Assembly (NCBI RefSeq): GCF_030403505.1
Contig: NZ_JAUEMJ010000003.1
Span: forward strand, 1-64,000
Direction: 5' to 3'
From: Glycomyces tritici
GTDB taxonomy: Bacteria > Actinomycetota > Actinomycetes > Mycobacteriales > Micromonosporaceae
DNA: 64,000 bases
Shown in pieces: positions 1 to 8,548 of this stretch (positions within the stretch are counted from its first letter, which is position 1; each line of letters opens with the position of its first letter). Position numbers and translations under genes: made by a program. The notes under the pieces are model-generated. The model was not told where the DNA came from, ran no database searches, and saw nothing but the letters and a program-made list of their open reading frames with translations.

Positions 1-86
1 CCCCGCACCCCGCACCCCGCACCCCGCACCCCGCACCCCGCACCCCGCACCCCGCACCCCGCACCCCGCACCCCGCACCCCGCACC
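1..86. repeat. 7-bp tandem repeat (CCCCGCA)n
   Basis: About twelve uninterrupted copies of the heptamer CCCCGCA run from the first base of the window, so the left end of the array is not seen. The array is non-coding and lies beyond the terminator of the sugar-transport operon. A perfect heptamer array of this kind usually arises by slippage and is likely variable in copy number between strains. Confidence 0.9.
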
Positions 87-221
87 CGACGATGCTCGCC
101 CGACTCTTTCGGGTGACACGGCCGCCGCCGACCCCCGTTTTCGTCGGTCCCCCGAGCAAAGCTGGGCGCTAGGGTTCCTTCCCCTCTCGGGAGGGTGGGG
201 GTTCGTGGACGGCCGCACGCG
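87..221. other. Intergenic, no gene seen
   Basis: The stretch between the heptamer array and the operon terminator contains short imperfect inverted repeats (for example CCCGACTCTTTCGGGT near 109-124) but no convincing reading frame, RNA gene or promoter. Confidence 0.5.
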
Positions 222-224
222 AAA

Positions 225-254
225 GGGCCCGCAGCGCATATGCGCTGCGGGCCC
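225..254 (-). terminator. Terminator of the monosaccharide ABC operon
   Basis: A perfect 30-nt palindrome (GGGCCCGCAGCGCAT and its exact reverse complement) lies 20 nt beyond the mmsB stop. On the minus strand it is followed by TTTC, so it fits a rho-independent terminator for the operon. Confidence 0.8.
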
Positions 255-273
255 TCAGATCCAACGTGAGCGA

Positions 274-1605
274 CTACGAGATGGGCTTGTCATCCGTGGT
301 CGCGTCGAGCGTCCCGGCCTTGGTGGGCTCCTCGTCAGTGCCCTCCTTGGCCTTGCGCTTGGCGTCGCCCGCACCGCCGGGGGTGGTGCCGACGATCGGC
401 GGCATCAGGCCGCCGCCGGTGGCGCGCTTCTTGTTCCACACGTCGAACAGCACCGCGGCGAGCACGACCAGGCCCAGGATGATCTGGACCGTGTCGGTCG
501 CGATGCCCAGGACCTGCATGCCCTGGCGCAGGACGCCCATCACGAGACCACCGATGACCGCACCGATGATCGTGCCGACGCCGCCGGTGACCGAGGCGCC
601 GCCGATGAACGAGGCCGCGATGGCGTCGAGCTCGAACGCGTTGCCCGCGCCCGGGGTCGCCGCGTGCAGGCGGGCGGTCACGATGACGCCGGCGAGACCG
701 GCCAGCGCACCCATGATCACGAAGACGAAGAACGTGGTCTGCTTGGTCTTGACGCCCGAGAGCATCGCGGCCTTCTCGTTCCCGCCACCCGCGTAGACGT
801 GGCGGCCGAACACGGTGCGGTTCGCGATGAACGTGAACAGCAGGACCAGACCCAGCAGGATCCAGCCGATGATCGGCAGGCCCTTGTACGAGTAGAACGT
901 GTACGCGGCGGCGAGCATGACCGCGGCGATCGCCGCGGTCTTGATCAGCCAGGTCGTCTGGGAGGACGCGGCGATGCCGGCCTTCACCTGGCGGCTGCGG
1001 CTGCGCACCGAGAAGTACACGAACAGGGCCGCGCCCAGGATGCCCACCACGAGGGTCGGCACCCGCAGGTCGACGCCCATGAACTGGTAGCCGGAGGCGA
1101 GCTCGTTGAAGGTGCCGGTGGTGCCCTTCGTCTCCGCGTCCAGGACCTTGAGGGTCAGGCCGCGGAAGATGAGCATGCCCGCGAGGGTCACGATGAACGC
1201 CGGGATGCGCACGTACGCGATCCAGAACGCCTGCCAGACGCCGATCGCGGCGCCCAGGGCCACGGCGAAGAGCACCGCGACGTACCAGGGCCAGCCCCAG
1301 TCCGAGAGGGCGATCGCCGACATGGCGCCGCAGAACGCCAGCACGGAGCCGACCGACAGGTCGATGTGGCCGTTGACGATGACCAGCATCATCCCGATCG
1401 CGAGGATCAGGATGTACGAGTTCTGCAGGATCACGTTCGTGATGTTCAGCGGCGTGATGAAGTTTTCGTTCTGCAGGGTCACGTTGAGGACCTGGAACAG
1501 GATCATGATCAGCACCAGGGCGATGATCATGCCGTAGGCGCGCAGGTTGATGTTGCGCACTGCCGAGAGGAAGCTCGGCCGGGTCTTGGTCGGGACGGTG
1601 GTCAT
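274..1605 (-). CDS. mmsB: Multiple-monosaccharide ABC transporter permease (MmsB/GguB/XylH type)
   Basis: Inner-membrane permease that carries pentoses or hexoses delivered by the ChvE-like binding protein, driven by MmsA. The 443-residue protein is strongly hydrophobic with about ten membrane segments and carries the family signature [11 protein letters not shown] near residues 108-118, where the chain re-enters the membrane. The C-terminal tail (about residues 400-443) is charged and Gly/Pro-rich and probably cytosolic. Its ATG overlaps the mmsA stop by four bases (ATGA), so the two are translationally coupled. It is the last gene of a three-gene operon. Substrate identity is inferred from family only. 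Confidence 0.93.
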   Translation of the reverse strand: MTTVPTKTRPSFLSAVRNINLRAYGMIIALVLIMILFQVLNVTLQNENFITPLNITNVILQNSYILILAIGMMLVIVNGHIDLSVGSVLAFCGAMSAIALSDWGWPWYVAVLFAVALGAAIGVWQAFWIAYVRIPAFIVTLAGMLIFRGLTLKVLDAETKGTTGTFNELASGYQFMGVDLRVPTLVVGILGAALFVYFSVRSRSRQVKAGIAASSQTTWLIKTAAIAAVMLAAAYTFYSYKGLPIIGWILLGLVLLFTFIANRTVFGRHVYAGGGNEKAAMLSGVKTKQTTFFVFVIMGALAGLAGVIVTARLHAATPGAGNAFELDAIAASFIGGASVTGGVGTIIGAVIGGLVMGVLRQGMQVLGIATDTVQIILGLVVLAAVLFDVWNKKRATGGGLMPPIVGTTPGGAGDAKRKAKEGTDEEPTKAGTLDATTDDKPIS

Positions 1606-3155
1606 TGGCGTTGCTCTTCTCCCCCGCTGGCGGTCTCAAGGGTCATGAGACGCATCAGCTCTTCCTGTGTGGCGTTGGCCCGGTCGACCTGACCGGTGAT
1701 GTGGCCGGCGCTCATCGCATAGATGCGGTCGCACATGCCGAGCAGCTCTGGCAGTTCGGAGGAGATCATGAGAACCCCCTTGCCCTGGTCGACCAGCTTG
1801 TGGATCAGCTCGTAGATCTCGTACTTGGCGCCGACGTCGATGCCTCGCGTCGGCTCGTCGAGGATGAGCAGCTCGGGTTCGGTGAAGACCCACTTCCCGA
1901 GCACGACCTTCTGCTGGTTGCCGCCGGACAGGTTGCCGGCGAGCGAGTAGACCGACGGCGCCTTGACGCCGAACTCGACGCGCAGACGCTCGGAGACCGC
2001 GTTGACCTTGTCCTGGTCGACGACGCCGCGCGAGGAGAGCCGGTCGAGCCCGGGGAGGGTGAAGTTCTCCCGCAGGTCGTAGTCGAGGTGCAGGCCGTAG
2101 TGCTTGCGGTCCTCGGTGGCGTAGGCCAGGCCGGCCTCGATGGCCTCGGGGACGTCGCGCACGTGCAGTCGCTTGCCGTCCATCGTGGCCTCGCCCGAGA
2201 TGTTCGAGCCCCAGCTGCGGCCGAAGACGCTCATCGCGAACTCGGTGCGCCCGGCGCCCATGAGCCCGGCCAGGCCGACGATCTCGCCGCGGGCGACGTT
2301 GAGCGAGGCCTTGTTGACGATCACCCGGTCGCGCTGCTCAGGGTGGTAGACCGTCCAGTCGTTGACCTCGAAGAAGACCTTGCCGATCTTCGGGTCGTGC
2401 GGCGGGTACAGGTGCTCGAGGTCGCGGCCGACCATGGACTTGATGAGCCGGTCCTCGGTGACGGCGCCGGCCTCGGTCTCCATCGTCTCGATCGACTGGC
2501 CGTCGCGCAGCACGGTGATCCGGTCGGCGACCGACAGGACCTCGCCCAGCTTGTGGGAGATGATGATGCTGGTGACGCCCTCCTCGCGGAGCTGGCGGAG
2601 CAGCTCCAGGAGGTTCTCGGAGTCGGAGTCGTTGAGGGCGGCGGTCGGCTCGTCCAGGATCAGGAGCTTGACGTCCTTGGACAGGGCCTTGGCGATCTCG
2701 ACGAGCTGCTGCTTGCCCACGCCGATCTTCTCGACCAGCGTGGCCGGGTTGTCGTGGAGGCCGACCTTCTGCATGAGGCGGGCGGCCTCGGTGTTGGTGC
2801 GGTCCCAGGAGATGACACCGCCGCGCTTGCGCTCGTTGCCGAGGAAGATGTTCTCGGCGATGGAGAGCTCCCCGACGAGGGCGAGCTCCTGGTGGATGAT
2901 GACGACGCCGGCGGCTTCGGAGTCGCGGATGTTCTTGAACTGGGCGGGCTCACCGTCGAACTCGATCTCGCCGTCGAAGTCCCCGTAGGCGTAGACGCCC
3001 GACAGGATCTTCATCAGCGTCGACTTGCCGGCGCCGTTCTCGCCGACGAGTGCGTGGATCGTGGCCCGCTTGACCCCCAACGCGACCCCGGACAGTGCGA
3101 GCACGCCCGGGAACCGCTTGGTGATCCCCCGCATTCGGAGGATGTCTTCAGACAT
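1602..3155 (-). CDS. mmsA: Multiple-monosaccharide ABC transporter ATP-binding protein (MmsA/GguA)
   Basis: Cytosolic ATPase of the sugar importer, built from two fused ABC domains (517 residues). The first domain has a full Walker A (GENGAGKST), and [13 protein letters not shown] as Walker B. The second has the degenerate P-loop GLMGAGRTE typical of the XylG/RbsA/MmsA family and an intact [14 protein letters not shown] signature. I chose the ATG at 3155, which begins [10 protein letters not shown], although the frame is open 20 codons further; the upstream part overlaps an intercistronic hairpin and lacks family similarity. The substrate-binding gene lies 102 nt upstream and the permease overlaps the 3' end. 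Confidence 0.93.
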   Translation of the reverse strand: MSEDILRMRGITKRFPGVLALSGVALGVKRATIHALVGENGAGKSTLMKILSGVYAYGDFDGEIEFDGEPAQFKNIRDSEAAGVVIIHQELALVGELSIAENIFLGNERKRGGVISWDRTNTEAARLMQKVGLHDNPATLVEKIGVGKQQLVEIAKALSKDVKLLILDEPTAALNDSDSENLLELLRQLREEGVTSIIISHKLGEVLSVADRITVLRDGQSIETMETEAGAVTEDRLIKSMVGRDLEHLYPPHDPKIGKVFFEVNDWTVYHPEQRDRVIVNKASLNVARGEIVGLAGLMGAGRTEFAMSVFGRSWGSNISGEATMDGKRLHVRDVPEAIEAGLAYATEDRKHYGLHLDYDLRENFTLPGLDRLSSRGVVDQDKVNAVSERLRVEFGVKAPSVYSLAGNLSGGNQQKVVLGKWVFTEPELLILDEPTRGIDVGAKYEIYELIHKLVDQGKGVLMISSELPELLGMCDRIYAMSAGHITGQVDRANATQEELMRLMTLETASGGEEQRQ

Positions 3156-3202
3156 TGCTTCGTCCCATTTTGAAAGATTGGACTGCTCTGGGGAGAGAGG
3201 TT

Positions 3203-3234
3203 CAGGGACGCCCATGGCGGGCAGGGCGTCCCTG
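3203..3234 (-). promoter_or_regulatory. Intercistronic stem-loop between chvE and mmsA
   Basis: A perfect 11-bp stem (CAGGGACGCCC with GGGCGTCCCTG) lies in the 102-nt gap after the binding-protein gene. There is no T-run after it. Such hairpins after binding-protein genes commonly protect the upstream message or attenuate read-through, giving more binding protein than membrane components; that role is inferred here. Confidence 0.65.
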
Positions 3235-3257
3235 AGAGAAAGGTCTGGCGGTGACCG

Positions 3258-4343
3258 TTAGGCCAGTTCTTCGGCGTCGATGTAACCGGAGTCGACGACG
3301 ATCTCCTGGTAGTTGTTCACGTCCACGCTGACCGGCTCGAGCAGGTAGGCCGGGACGACCTTGTTGCCGTTGTCGTAGGTCTCGGTGTTGTTGACCTCGG
3401 GCTCCTTGCCGTCGAGGACCGCGACGACCATGTCGACCGTGGTGGCCGCGAGTTCGCGGGTGTCCTTGTAGACGGTCATCGACTGCAGTCCGTCGATGAT
3501 GTACTTCACGGACTCGACCTCGGCGTCCTGGCCGGTCACGACGGGCATCTCGGTGTAGCCGCTGCCCTGGAGCGAGGCGATGATGCCGCGGCTGATGCCG
3601 TCGTACGGCGCGAGGATCGCGTCGACCTGGGAGCCGTCGTTGTAGAAGTTGGACAGGATGTTGTCCATGCGCTCCTGCGCGACGGCGCCGTCCCAGTTCT
3701 CGGTGGCGATCTGCTCGAGCGTGGTCTGGCCGGACTTCACCACGAGCTGGCCGCCGGTGACGTAGGGCTCGAGGACCTCCCAGGCGCCGTTGAAGAAGTA
3801 CTGGGTGTTGTTATCGGTCAACGCCCCGGCGAAGAGCTCGATGTTGAACGGGCCGGCCTGGTTGGCGAGGTCGAGGGCCTCGACGATGTAGGTGCCCTGC
3901 AGGGTGCCGACCTTGGTGTTGTCGAACGACGCGTAGTAGTCGACGTCCGGCGTGTCCAGGATGAGGCGGTCGTAGGCGATGACCGTGATGTCCTGACCCT
4001 TGGCCTGGGCGAGGACGCCGCTGAGGGACTTGTTGTCGATCGCGGCGATGACGAGGACGTCCACGTTCTGGCCGACCATGGTCTCGATGGCGCTGACCTG
4101 GTCGGCGGCGACGTCGTTCGAGTACTGGAGGGTGACTTCGTAGCCCTCTTCCTCGAACGCGGCCTTCAGGTTGTCGCCGTCAAGGATCCAGCGCTCGGAG
4201 GTCTTGGTCGGCATCGCGATGCCGACCTTCTTGCCGCCCGAGCCGTCGCCGCCGCCTTCTTCAGAGGCGCAGGCGGAAGCGACCATGGCGACTGCGGCCG
4301 CGCCGATGGTTCCGGTCATCAGGTGTCGTCGGTTGACGTTCAT
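3258..4343 (-). CDS. chvE: ChvE-type sugar-binding lipoprotein of the monosaccharide ABC importer
   Basis: Extracytoplasmic solute-binding lipoprotein, 361 residues, that captures monosaccharides for MmsAB. The N-terminus has twin Arg (NRRH), a hydrophobic core and a lipobox-like ACAS before a Gly/Glu-rich linker. The mature chain opens with VGIAMPTKTSERW and contains VIAYDRL and VDYYASFDN, both characteristic of ChvE. The start at 4343 is set by a good ribosome site (GAAGGAG) 11 nt upstream; the frame is open upstream to 4535 without family similarity. It is the first gene of the operon, behind a region with two CGTTG/CAACG inverted repeats that could bind a LacI/ROK-type repressor. Confidence 0.92.
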   Translation of the reverse strand: MNVNRRHLMTGTIGAAAVAMVASACASEEGGGDGSGGKKVGIAMPTKTSERWILDGDNLKAAFEEEGYEVTLQYSNDVAADQVSAIETMVGQNVDVLVIAAIDNKSLSGVLAQAKGQDITVIAYDRLILDTPDVDYYASFDNTKVGTLQGTYIVEALDLANQAGPFNIELFAGALTDNNTQYFFNGAWEVLEPYVTGGQLVVKSGQTTLEQIATENWDGAVAQERMDNILSNFYNDGSQVDAILAPYDGISRGIIASLQGSGYTEMPVVTGQDAEVESVKYIIDGLQSMTVYKDTRELAATTVDMVVAVLDGKEPEVNNTETYDNGNKVVPAYLLEPVSVDVNNYQEIVVDSGYIDAEELA

Positions 4344-4684
4344 CTGCTTAGTACTCCTTCGTACCGGGCGGTGCCGGTGCACGACCGACGACGCCCTGGG
4401 GTCAAGACGGATTCGATAGTTCAACGTTTTTCCACAACCGTCAACAGCGGATGCGTCTCGTGTCCGAATCGTTGCTTTCCAACAACGACGAATTCCGACA
4501 CTCGACTCCCTCGCGGCACATCGAACCCGTGACACCTCAATGAAAATAACTGTGCGTATTTACTTCCTCACCTGATCGTCCCACATCCCTACGGCCGACT
4601 ACCGCTTGACCGATCGGATGGGTTAGCCTCACATTTAGTGCCAAATCACGACACCGAACAGCTGACCCCCCGGAGGAGGTGAGG
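4344..4684. promoter_or_regulatory. Divergent promoter region with two inverted repeats
   Basis: 341 nt between the sugar operon (minus) and the pseudokinase gene (plus). Two operator-like repeats are visible: TCGTTG-N8-CAACGA at 4469-4488, and a looser GTTCAACG...CGTCAAC at 4419-4445. Both share CGTTG/CAACG half-sites, as expected for a local sugar repressor. No regulator gene lies next to them, so the repressor would be encoded elsewhere. Confidence 0.5.
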
Positions 4685-5992
4685 ATGTCGACCACCCAGA
4701 CCATCGGACCCGCCGCCGTACACCGTTTACTGCACCGGGACGCGGTGTGCAGCGTCTTCAGCGGCACCGTCGCGACGGGCCCCACCGATCTGCTGTGCGT
4801 CACCGTCGCCCATGAGCGCGTCGACGGCTCCCGACGCGAGGTGTTCCTCGAATGGGCCGCGAAGCTCACCGGCCTCCCCGCCCACCCCCACCTGTCCCCC
4901 TGCACCGCCGTCGGGCTCACCGAGAACGGCCGCCCCTACCTGGCGGTCGGCACGGCCCGGCGCAGCCTGGCCGACCTCCTCGCCGAGCAGGGGCCGATGC
5001 CTCCCGGGCAGGTGCGCGCCCTCGGCGTGGCCTTGAGCGACGCCGTCGCCGTCTACCACCGCGCCGGGTTGATCCACGGTGCCATCCAGCCGTCCCACAT
5101 CCTCGTCGGGACCGCCCGCCACCTCCAGCTCACCGCCTACGACGTGACCGCCCCCGTCCTGGCCGCGCCCCTCCCCCCGAGCCCCTACACCGCCCCTGAG
5201 CACCTCGACGCCGCCGTCGCGGGAGAGGTGGCCGCGAGCCCCTCCGGAGACGTCTACGCCCTCGCCACGGCCCTCTACGCCGCTCTCGGCGGTCGGCTTC
5301 CGTGGGTCCGGCACGCCCGCGAGGACGCCGCCGACCCCCTGCTGCGCGCCGCCCCCGTGCCGCACATCCCCGGCGTGGACGCCGAGCTCACCGACATGAT
5401 CGGCGCGGCCCTCAGCCCCGACCCGCGCCGCCGGCCGACCGCCGACGCCTTCCGCGAGCAGCTCACCCGCCTCCAGCTCTCCGGCCCCAAGGCCCAGGGC
5501 CCCCGGCCCGACACCGTCGCCAACGGCCTCCTCCCCCGGCGCGGCCTTCGCCCTGTGACGGTCGCGGTCTCGACCGAACTCGCGCCCTACCGGCCCGGCC
5601 GCGAACGCGTCGGCCTGCGCCCGCGGCTGCGCTCCATCGCCACGGCCACCGCCGGGGTCGCCCTCACGGGAGCGCTCCTCGGTGGCGCCGCACTGGCGAC
5701 CTATGCGGCCACCAACCCCGAGAGCACCGAGACGTTCTGCTCCGACCCGGCCCTGCTGGGCGGGCGCATCGACGAGCAGCTGGAAGACGGCCGGATCGTC
5801 GACAGCTGGTGCGCCGAGGAGGGCGACTACGTGGCCGCCACTGTGGACTATCCGGGCGGCTCCGGGGGCGACGGCGAGGGCGCCACCGAGCGCAGGGTGT
5901 GGCGCATCGAGGGTGAAGACCTCGTGGCCGTCACCGACTGCACCGACGCGGCGCTGCCCACCGCCATCGCCGACTTCCTCGAGTGCGCCTGA
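4685..5992 (+). CDS. Membrane-anchored protein-kinase-fold protein, predicted pseudokinase
   Basis: 435 residues. The N-terminal 270 residues have the layout of a Hanks-type Ser/Thr kinase, but the catalytic residues are absent. The HRDxKxxN loop reads HGAIQPSH (His131), so the catalytic Asp, the Lys and the Mg-binding Asn are all replaced. The DFG region reads AYDVTA, and no VAxK lysine is seen. The APE motif is kept (APEHLD). A juxtamembrane Arg-rich stretch is followed by one membrane segment near residues 318-340 and an extracellular domain of about 95 residues with three Cys. The start at 4685 follows GGAGGAGG; a GTG two codons upstream lies in the ribosome site. Probably a signalling scaffold; partner unknown. 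Confidence 0.8.
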   Translation: MSTTQTIGPAAVHRLLHRDAVCSVFSGTVATGPTDLLCVTVAHERVDGSRREVFLEWAAKLTGLPAHPHLSPCTAVGLTENGRPYLAVGTARRSLADLLAEQGPMPPGQVRALGVALSDAVAVYHRAGLIHGAIQPSHILVGTARHLQLTAYDVTAPVLAAPLPPSPYTAPEHLDAAVAGEVAASPSGDVYALATALYAALGGRLPWVRHAREDAADPLLRAAPVPHIPGVDAELTDMIGAALSPDPRRRPTADAFREQLTRLQLSGPKAQGPRPDTVANGLLPRRGLRPVTVAVSTELAPYRPGRERVGLRPRLRSIATATAGVALTGALLGGAALATYAATNPESTETFCSDPALLGGRIDEQLEDGRIVDSWCAEEGDYVAATVDYPGGSGGDGEGATERRVWRIEGEDLVAVTDCTDAALPTAIADFLECA

Positions 5993-6200
5993 ACGCACGG
6001 CACCCCGGAGACCGCGGCCGGTGCGATACCGCCGGGCCGTTGGTGACCGGGCCCTGTTGCCGTTGCGGTCCTCAGGACCCGCCCGCTCATGGTTCGCGCC
6101 GCCTGCTTGGCCGTCATCTCGGCCTCCTCGTCTGAGCCGGTCTGCTACGCCGGTCCTTCCGGCGTGGCTCCATGATGGGAGGCCGAACCTGAAGCCACGC

Positions 6201-6224
6201 TGAAGCCGCCTGAAGGCGGCTTCA
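6201..6224. terminator. Hairpin between convergent genes
   Basis: Perfect 10-bp stem (TGAAGCCGCC/GGCGGCTTCA) with a TGAA loop, between the pseudokinase gene and the convergent hydrolase gene. There is no clear T-run on either strand, so termination is plausible but not certain. The rest of 5993-6279 shows no gene. Confidence 0.5.
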
Positions 6225-6279
6225 GGAAGCCGGATTCAAGCGGCTGCGAGCCCGACTCGGAGCGGGTCCTGCCCGAAGC

Positions 6280-7071
6280 TCAGTCGCGTTCGGGCTTCGG
6301 CAGGAATCCGCCGAAGGCGGCGACGGTCTTGTTGGCGTAGGCGGAGGTGTCGCCGCGCTCCATCGGGCCGTGCCATGTGGTCGGCACCGGCGCGTGCTCG
6401 GGGAGGATGCGGCCCACGATCCGGTCCAGGGCCTCTTCGGCCTTGCCGACCCACAGGTGGCTGCCGTTGGCGATCTCCACGACCTCCGCCTGCGGCACGG
6501 CCGCGAAGCGCTGCTTCGCCTCCGGGTACTGGAGGTAGTCGTCCTGCTCGGGAATGAGCGCCAGCAGCGGGCGGCCGTCCTCGGCCCACCGCTCCAGGTC
6601 GTCCTCTTTGGAGTACCGCAGCGGCGGCGAGAGGAGCACGGCTCCTTCGACTCCCGGCTCCAGGCCGTACTTGAGGGTGAGGTCGGTGCCGAAGGACCAG
6701 CCCACGAGCCACACCCGCGGCAGGTCCGCGAACTCCGCGTACTCGACCGCCGCGGCGACGTCGAAGCGCTCGCCCACGCCGTTGTCGAACGCGCCCTGGC
6801 TCGTGCCCTGCTGGGACTCGGTGCCGCGGGTGTTGAACCGCAGCACCGCCATGTTCGCCAGCGCGGGGAGCCGCCAGGCGGCCTTGCGGAAGATGTGCGA
6901 ATCCATCATGCCGCCATGGGTGGGCAGCGGGTGGACGCAGATGATGGTCGCCTCGGGCGCGCGGTCGGCGGGCAGGGCGAGTTCGCCGACGAGTTCGAGC
7001 CCGTCGGCGGTTTCGAGCGTGAGCGCCTTGCGTTCGGCAGGGAGCATGCTCGCGGATCTGATGACAGCCAC
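6280..7071 (-). CDS. Alpha/beta hydrolase family protein
   Basis: Predicted serine hydrolase of unknown substrate, 263 residues from the chosen start. The nucleophile elbow is GWSFG, the oxyanion strand reads HPLPTHGG, and NGSHLW near the C-terminus supplies the likely catalytic His; DDYLQY may hold the acid. The fold order is that of small dienelactone-hydrolase or lysophospholipase-like enzymes. The start is uncertain: I favour GTG at 7071 (MAVIRSAS); ATG at 7047 or 7122 are alternatives. It is monocistronic, facing the pseudokinase gene. Confidence 0.75.
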   Translation of the reverse strand: MAVIRSASMLPAERKALTLETADGLELVGELALPADRAPEATIICVHPLPTHGGMMDSHIFRKAAWRLPALANMAVLRFNTRGTESQQGTSQGAFDNGVGERFDVAAAVEYAEFADLPRVWLVGWSFGTDLTLKYGLEPGVEGAVLLSPPLRYSKEDDLERWAEDGRPLLALIPEQDDYLQYPEAKQRFAAVPQAEVVEIANGSHLWVGKAEEALDRIVGRILPEHAPVPTTWHGPMERGDTSAYANKTVAAFGGFLPKPERD

Positions 7072-7155
7072 GCCGGAATTATCCCCGCTGGAAGGCGATC
7101 GGCACCACCGCGTGTGGCACACCTGGCACGCGAACCTGGCCTCGTGCTGGGGGGC

Positions 7156-7275
7156 GTGCCGAAGGGCGGCGTGCCGAAGGGCGGCGTGCCGAGGGGCGGC
7201 GTGCCGAGGGGCGGCGTGCCGAGGGGCGGCGTGCCGAGGGGCGGCGTGCCGAGGGGCGGCGTGCCGAGGGGCGGG
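7156..7275. repeat. 15-bp tandem repeat, eight copies
   Basis: Eight head-to-tail copies of GTGCCGAGGGGCGGC; the first two carry GAAGGGC in place of GAGGGGC and the last ends in G. The array sits between the hydrolase start and the 3' end of the 93-residue gene. In one frame the unit would read GVPRG on the plus strand, but no gene starts there. Likely a slippage-prone intergenic minisatellite. Confidence 0.92.
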
Positions 7276-7295
7276 GCCTCGCGGCCCCGCCCCTC
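7266..7295 (-). terminator. Terminator hairpin of the ung-side operon
   Basis: A perfect 13-bp GC-rich stem (GAGGGGCGGGGCC with its complement) with a TCGC loop starts inside the last 15-bp repeat and lies 19 nt beyond the stop of the 93-residue gene. No strong T-run follows, as is common in high-GC actinobacteria. Confidence 0.6.
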
Positions 7296-7313
7296 AGATC
7301 GTTCGGTTGTGGT

Positions 7314-7595
7314 TCAGCGCCAGCGTCCGGGCTGACGACGGCTCCTGGCGTTCCAGCAGCCGGTGTGCCAGTGGCGGCGGTCGCCGCCGTCGCCGTCGTC
7401 GGCCCAGGCGACGACGTGGGGCGTGCCCGGCTGGATCTCCAGGTCGCAGCCGGGGCACCGGTAGGTCTTCTCGGCCCCGGCGCCGGGGATGCGGCGGACC
7501 CGGACGGGTCCGTCCGGGCCGTCGATCAGGCTCGGGTCCTGAGCGCCCGATGTCGGCCGCCGGGCTTCGCTCTGGCGGCGGTTCTTGCGCGGCAT
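7314..7595 (-). CDS. Small zinc-ribbon-like conserved protein
   Basis: 93 residues, basic at both ends. The middle holds CPGC (residues about 47-50) and, 27 residues on, HWHTGCW, a Cys/His arrangement suited to one zinc. A similar small protein with a basic N-terminus of the MPRKNR type is widespread in actinobacteria, but its function is not known to me. It follows the 75-residue membrane protein and ung on the same strand with short gaps, so the three are probably co-transcribed. Confidence 0.75.
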   Translation of the reverse strand: MPRKNRRQSEARRPTSGAQDPSLIDGPDGPVRVRRIPGAGAEKTYRCPGCDLEIQPGTPHVVAWADDGDGGDRRHWHTGCWNARSRRQPGRWR

Positions 7596-7604
7596 GGTGC
7601 GCCC

Positions 7605-7832
7605 TTAAGCGTGAGCGGGGTCGTCTCGCCCGGCGTCGGTCGCCGCGGCGGCCTCCGCCTCGGCCGCTTCGCGCTCGACCCGCTCGTTCAACCGGCGGAC
7701 GTGCTTGTTCATCCCCCTGATGAGGAAGATCGTCACGACGACGAGGAACACGGTCACGAACAGCCCGAGCGGCCCGGCCATCGCCTGGTCGCGCTCCGGC
7801 CCGAACTCTTGCTGCGCCAGGATCTCGATCAC
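7605..7832 (-). CDS. Small single-span membrane protein
   Basis: 75 residues: a short N-terminus, one membrane helix at about residues 22-40 (GLFVTVFLVVVTIFLI), then a basic stretch (RGMNKHVRRL) and an Ala/Glu-rich coiled-coil-like tail, probably cytosolic. No enzyme motif. It sits 23 nt after ung and 9 nt before the zinc-ribbon gene. Function unknown. Confidence 0.7.
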   Translation of the reverse strand: MIEILAQQEFGPERDQAMAGPLGLFVTVFLVVVTIFLIRGMNKHVRRLNERVEREAAEAEAAAATDAGRDDPAHA

Positions 7833-7855
7833 GGGTCAACCGTATCCCGCGGGCC

Positions 7856-8545
7856 CTAGGACTCCTGCAGCGCCGGAAGCCGCCAGTCGACCGGCTCACC
7901 GCCCTGCTCGACGAGGAGGGCGTTGGCGCGGCTGAAGGGCTTGGAGCCGAAGAAGCCGCGGCGGGCGCTCAGCGGCGACGGGTGGGCCGATTCGATGGCC
8001 GGGACCGCGCCGAGGAGGTCCTTGAGCTTGCGCGCGTCGTTGCCCCAGAGGATGGCGACCGACGCGCCGCCGCGCTCGGCGAGGGCGCGGATGGCCTGCT
8101 CGGTGACCGCTTCCCAGCCTTTGCCGCGGTGCGAGGCGGGCGTGCCGGGGGCGACGCTCAGCGAGCGGTTGAGCAGGAGGACGCCCTGCTCGGCCCAGGG
8201 GGTGAGGTCGCCGTTGGCCGGGAGCGGGAAGCCGAGGTCGTCGCGGTACTCGTTGAAGATGTTGACCAGGCTCTTGGGGATGGGGCGCACGTCGGGGGCG
8301 ACGGCGAACGAGAGGCCGATGGCGTGGCCGGGGGTGGGGTAGGGGTCCTGGCCGACGATGATCACCTTGACGTCGTCGAACGGCTGCTGGAAGGCGCGCA
8401 GGATGTGCTCGGCGGCGGGCAGGTAGCGGCGTCCGGCGGCGACTTCGGCGCGGAGGAACTCGCCCATCTTGGCGACGTCGTCGGCGACGGGGGCGAGGGC
8501 CTTGGCCCAGCCGGGCTCCATCAGTTCTTCAAGCGGTTTGTTCAT
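7856..8545 (-). CDS. ung: Uracil-DNA glycosylase
   Basis: Removes uracil from DNA as the first step of base-excision repair. The 229-residue protein has the family-1 motifs: GQDPYP with the catalytic Asp that activates water, the central LLLNRSL strand, and the C-terminal HPSPLSA loop with the catalytic His that reads the minor groove. Length equals that of known UDGs. The start MNKPLEELM lies only 3 nt after the ilvA stop, which suggests co-transcription with ilvA. Confidence 0.96.
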   Translation of the reverse strand: MNKPLEELMEPGWAKALAPVADDVAKMGEFLRAEVAAGRRYLPAAEHILRAFQQPFDDVKVIIVGQDPYPTPGHAIGLSFAVAPDVRPIPKSLVNIFNEYRDDLGFPLPANGDLTPWAEQGVLLLNRSLSVAPGTPASHRGKGWEAVTEQAIRALAERGGASVAILWGNDARKLKDLLGAVPAIESAHPSPLSARRGFFGSKPFSRANALLVEQGGEPVDWRLPALQES

Positions 8546-8548
8546 GAC

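Noticed and set aside
205..1692. Long open frame on the plus strand opposite mmsB
   Set aside because: Its translation is Arg/Asp/Gly/His-rich low-complexity sequence and it lies wholly antisense to a clear permease gene; such frames arise from GC-rich third positions.
1605..3173. 522-codon open frame opposite mmsA
   Set aside because: Shadow of the ABC ATPase gene; biased composition without any motif.
5848..6117. Small minus-strand gene after the pseudokinase
   Set aside because: Mostly antisense to the pseudokinase 3' end, no ribosome site, no motif.
7156..7275. Coding repeat (GVPRG)n
   Set aside because: No gene with a start and ribosome site uses this frame; it is intergenic.
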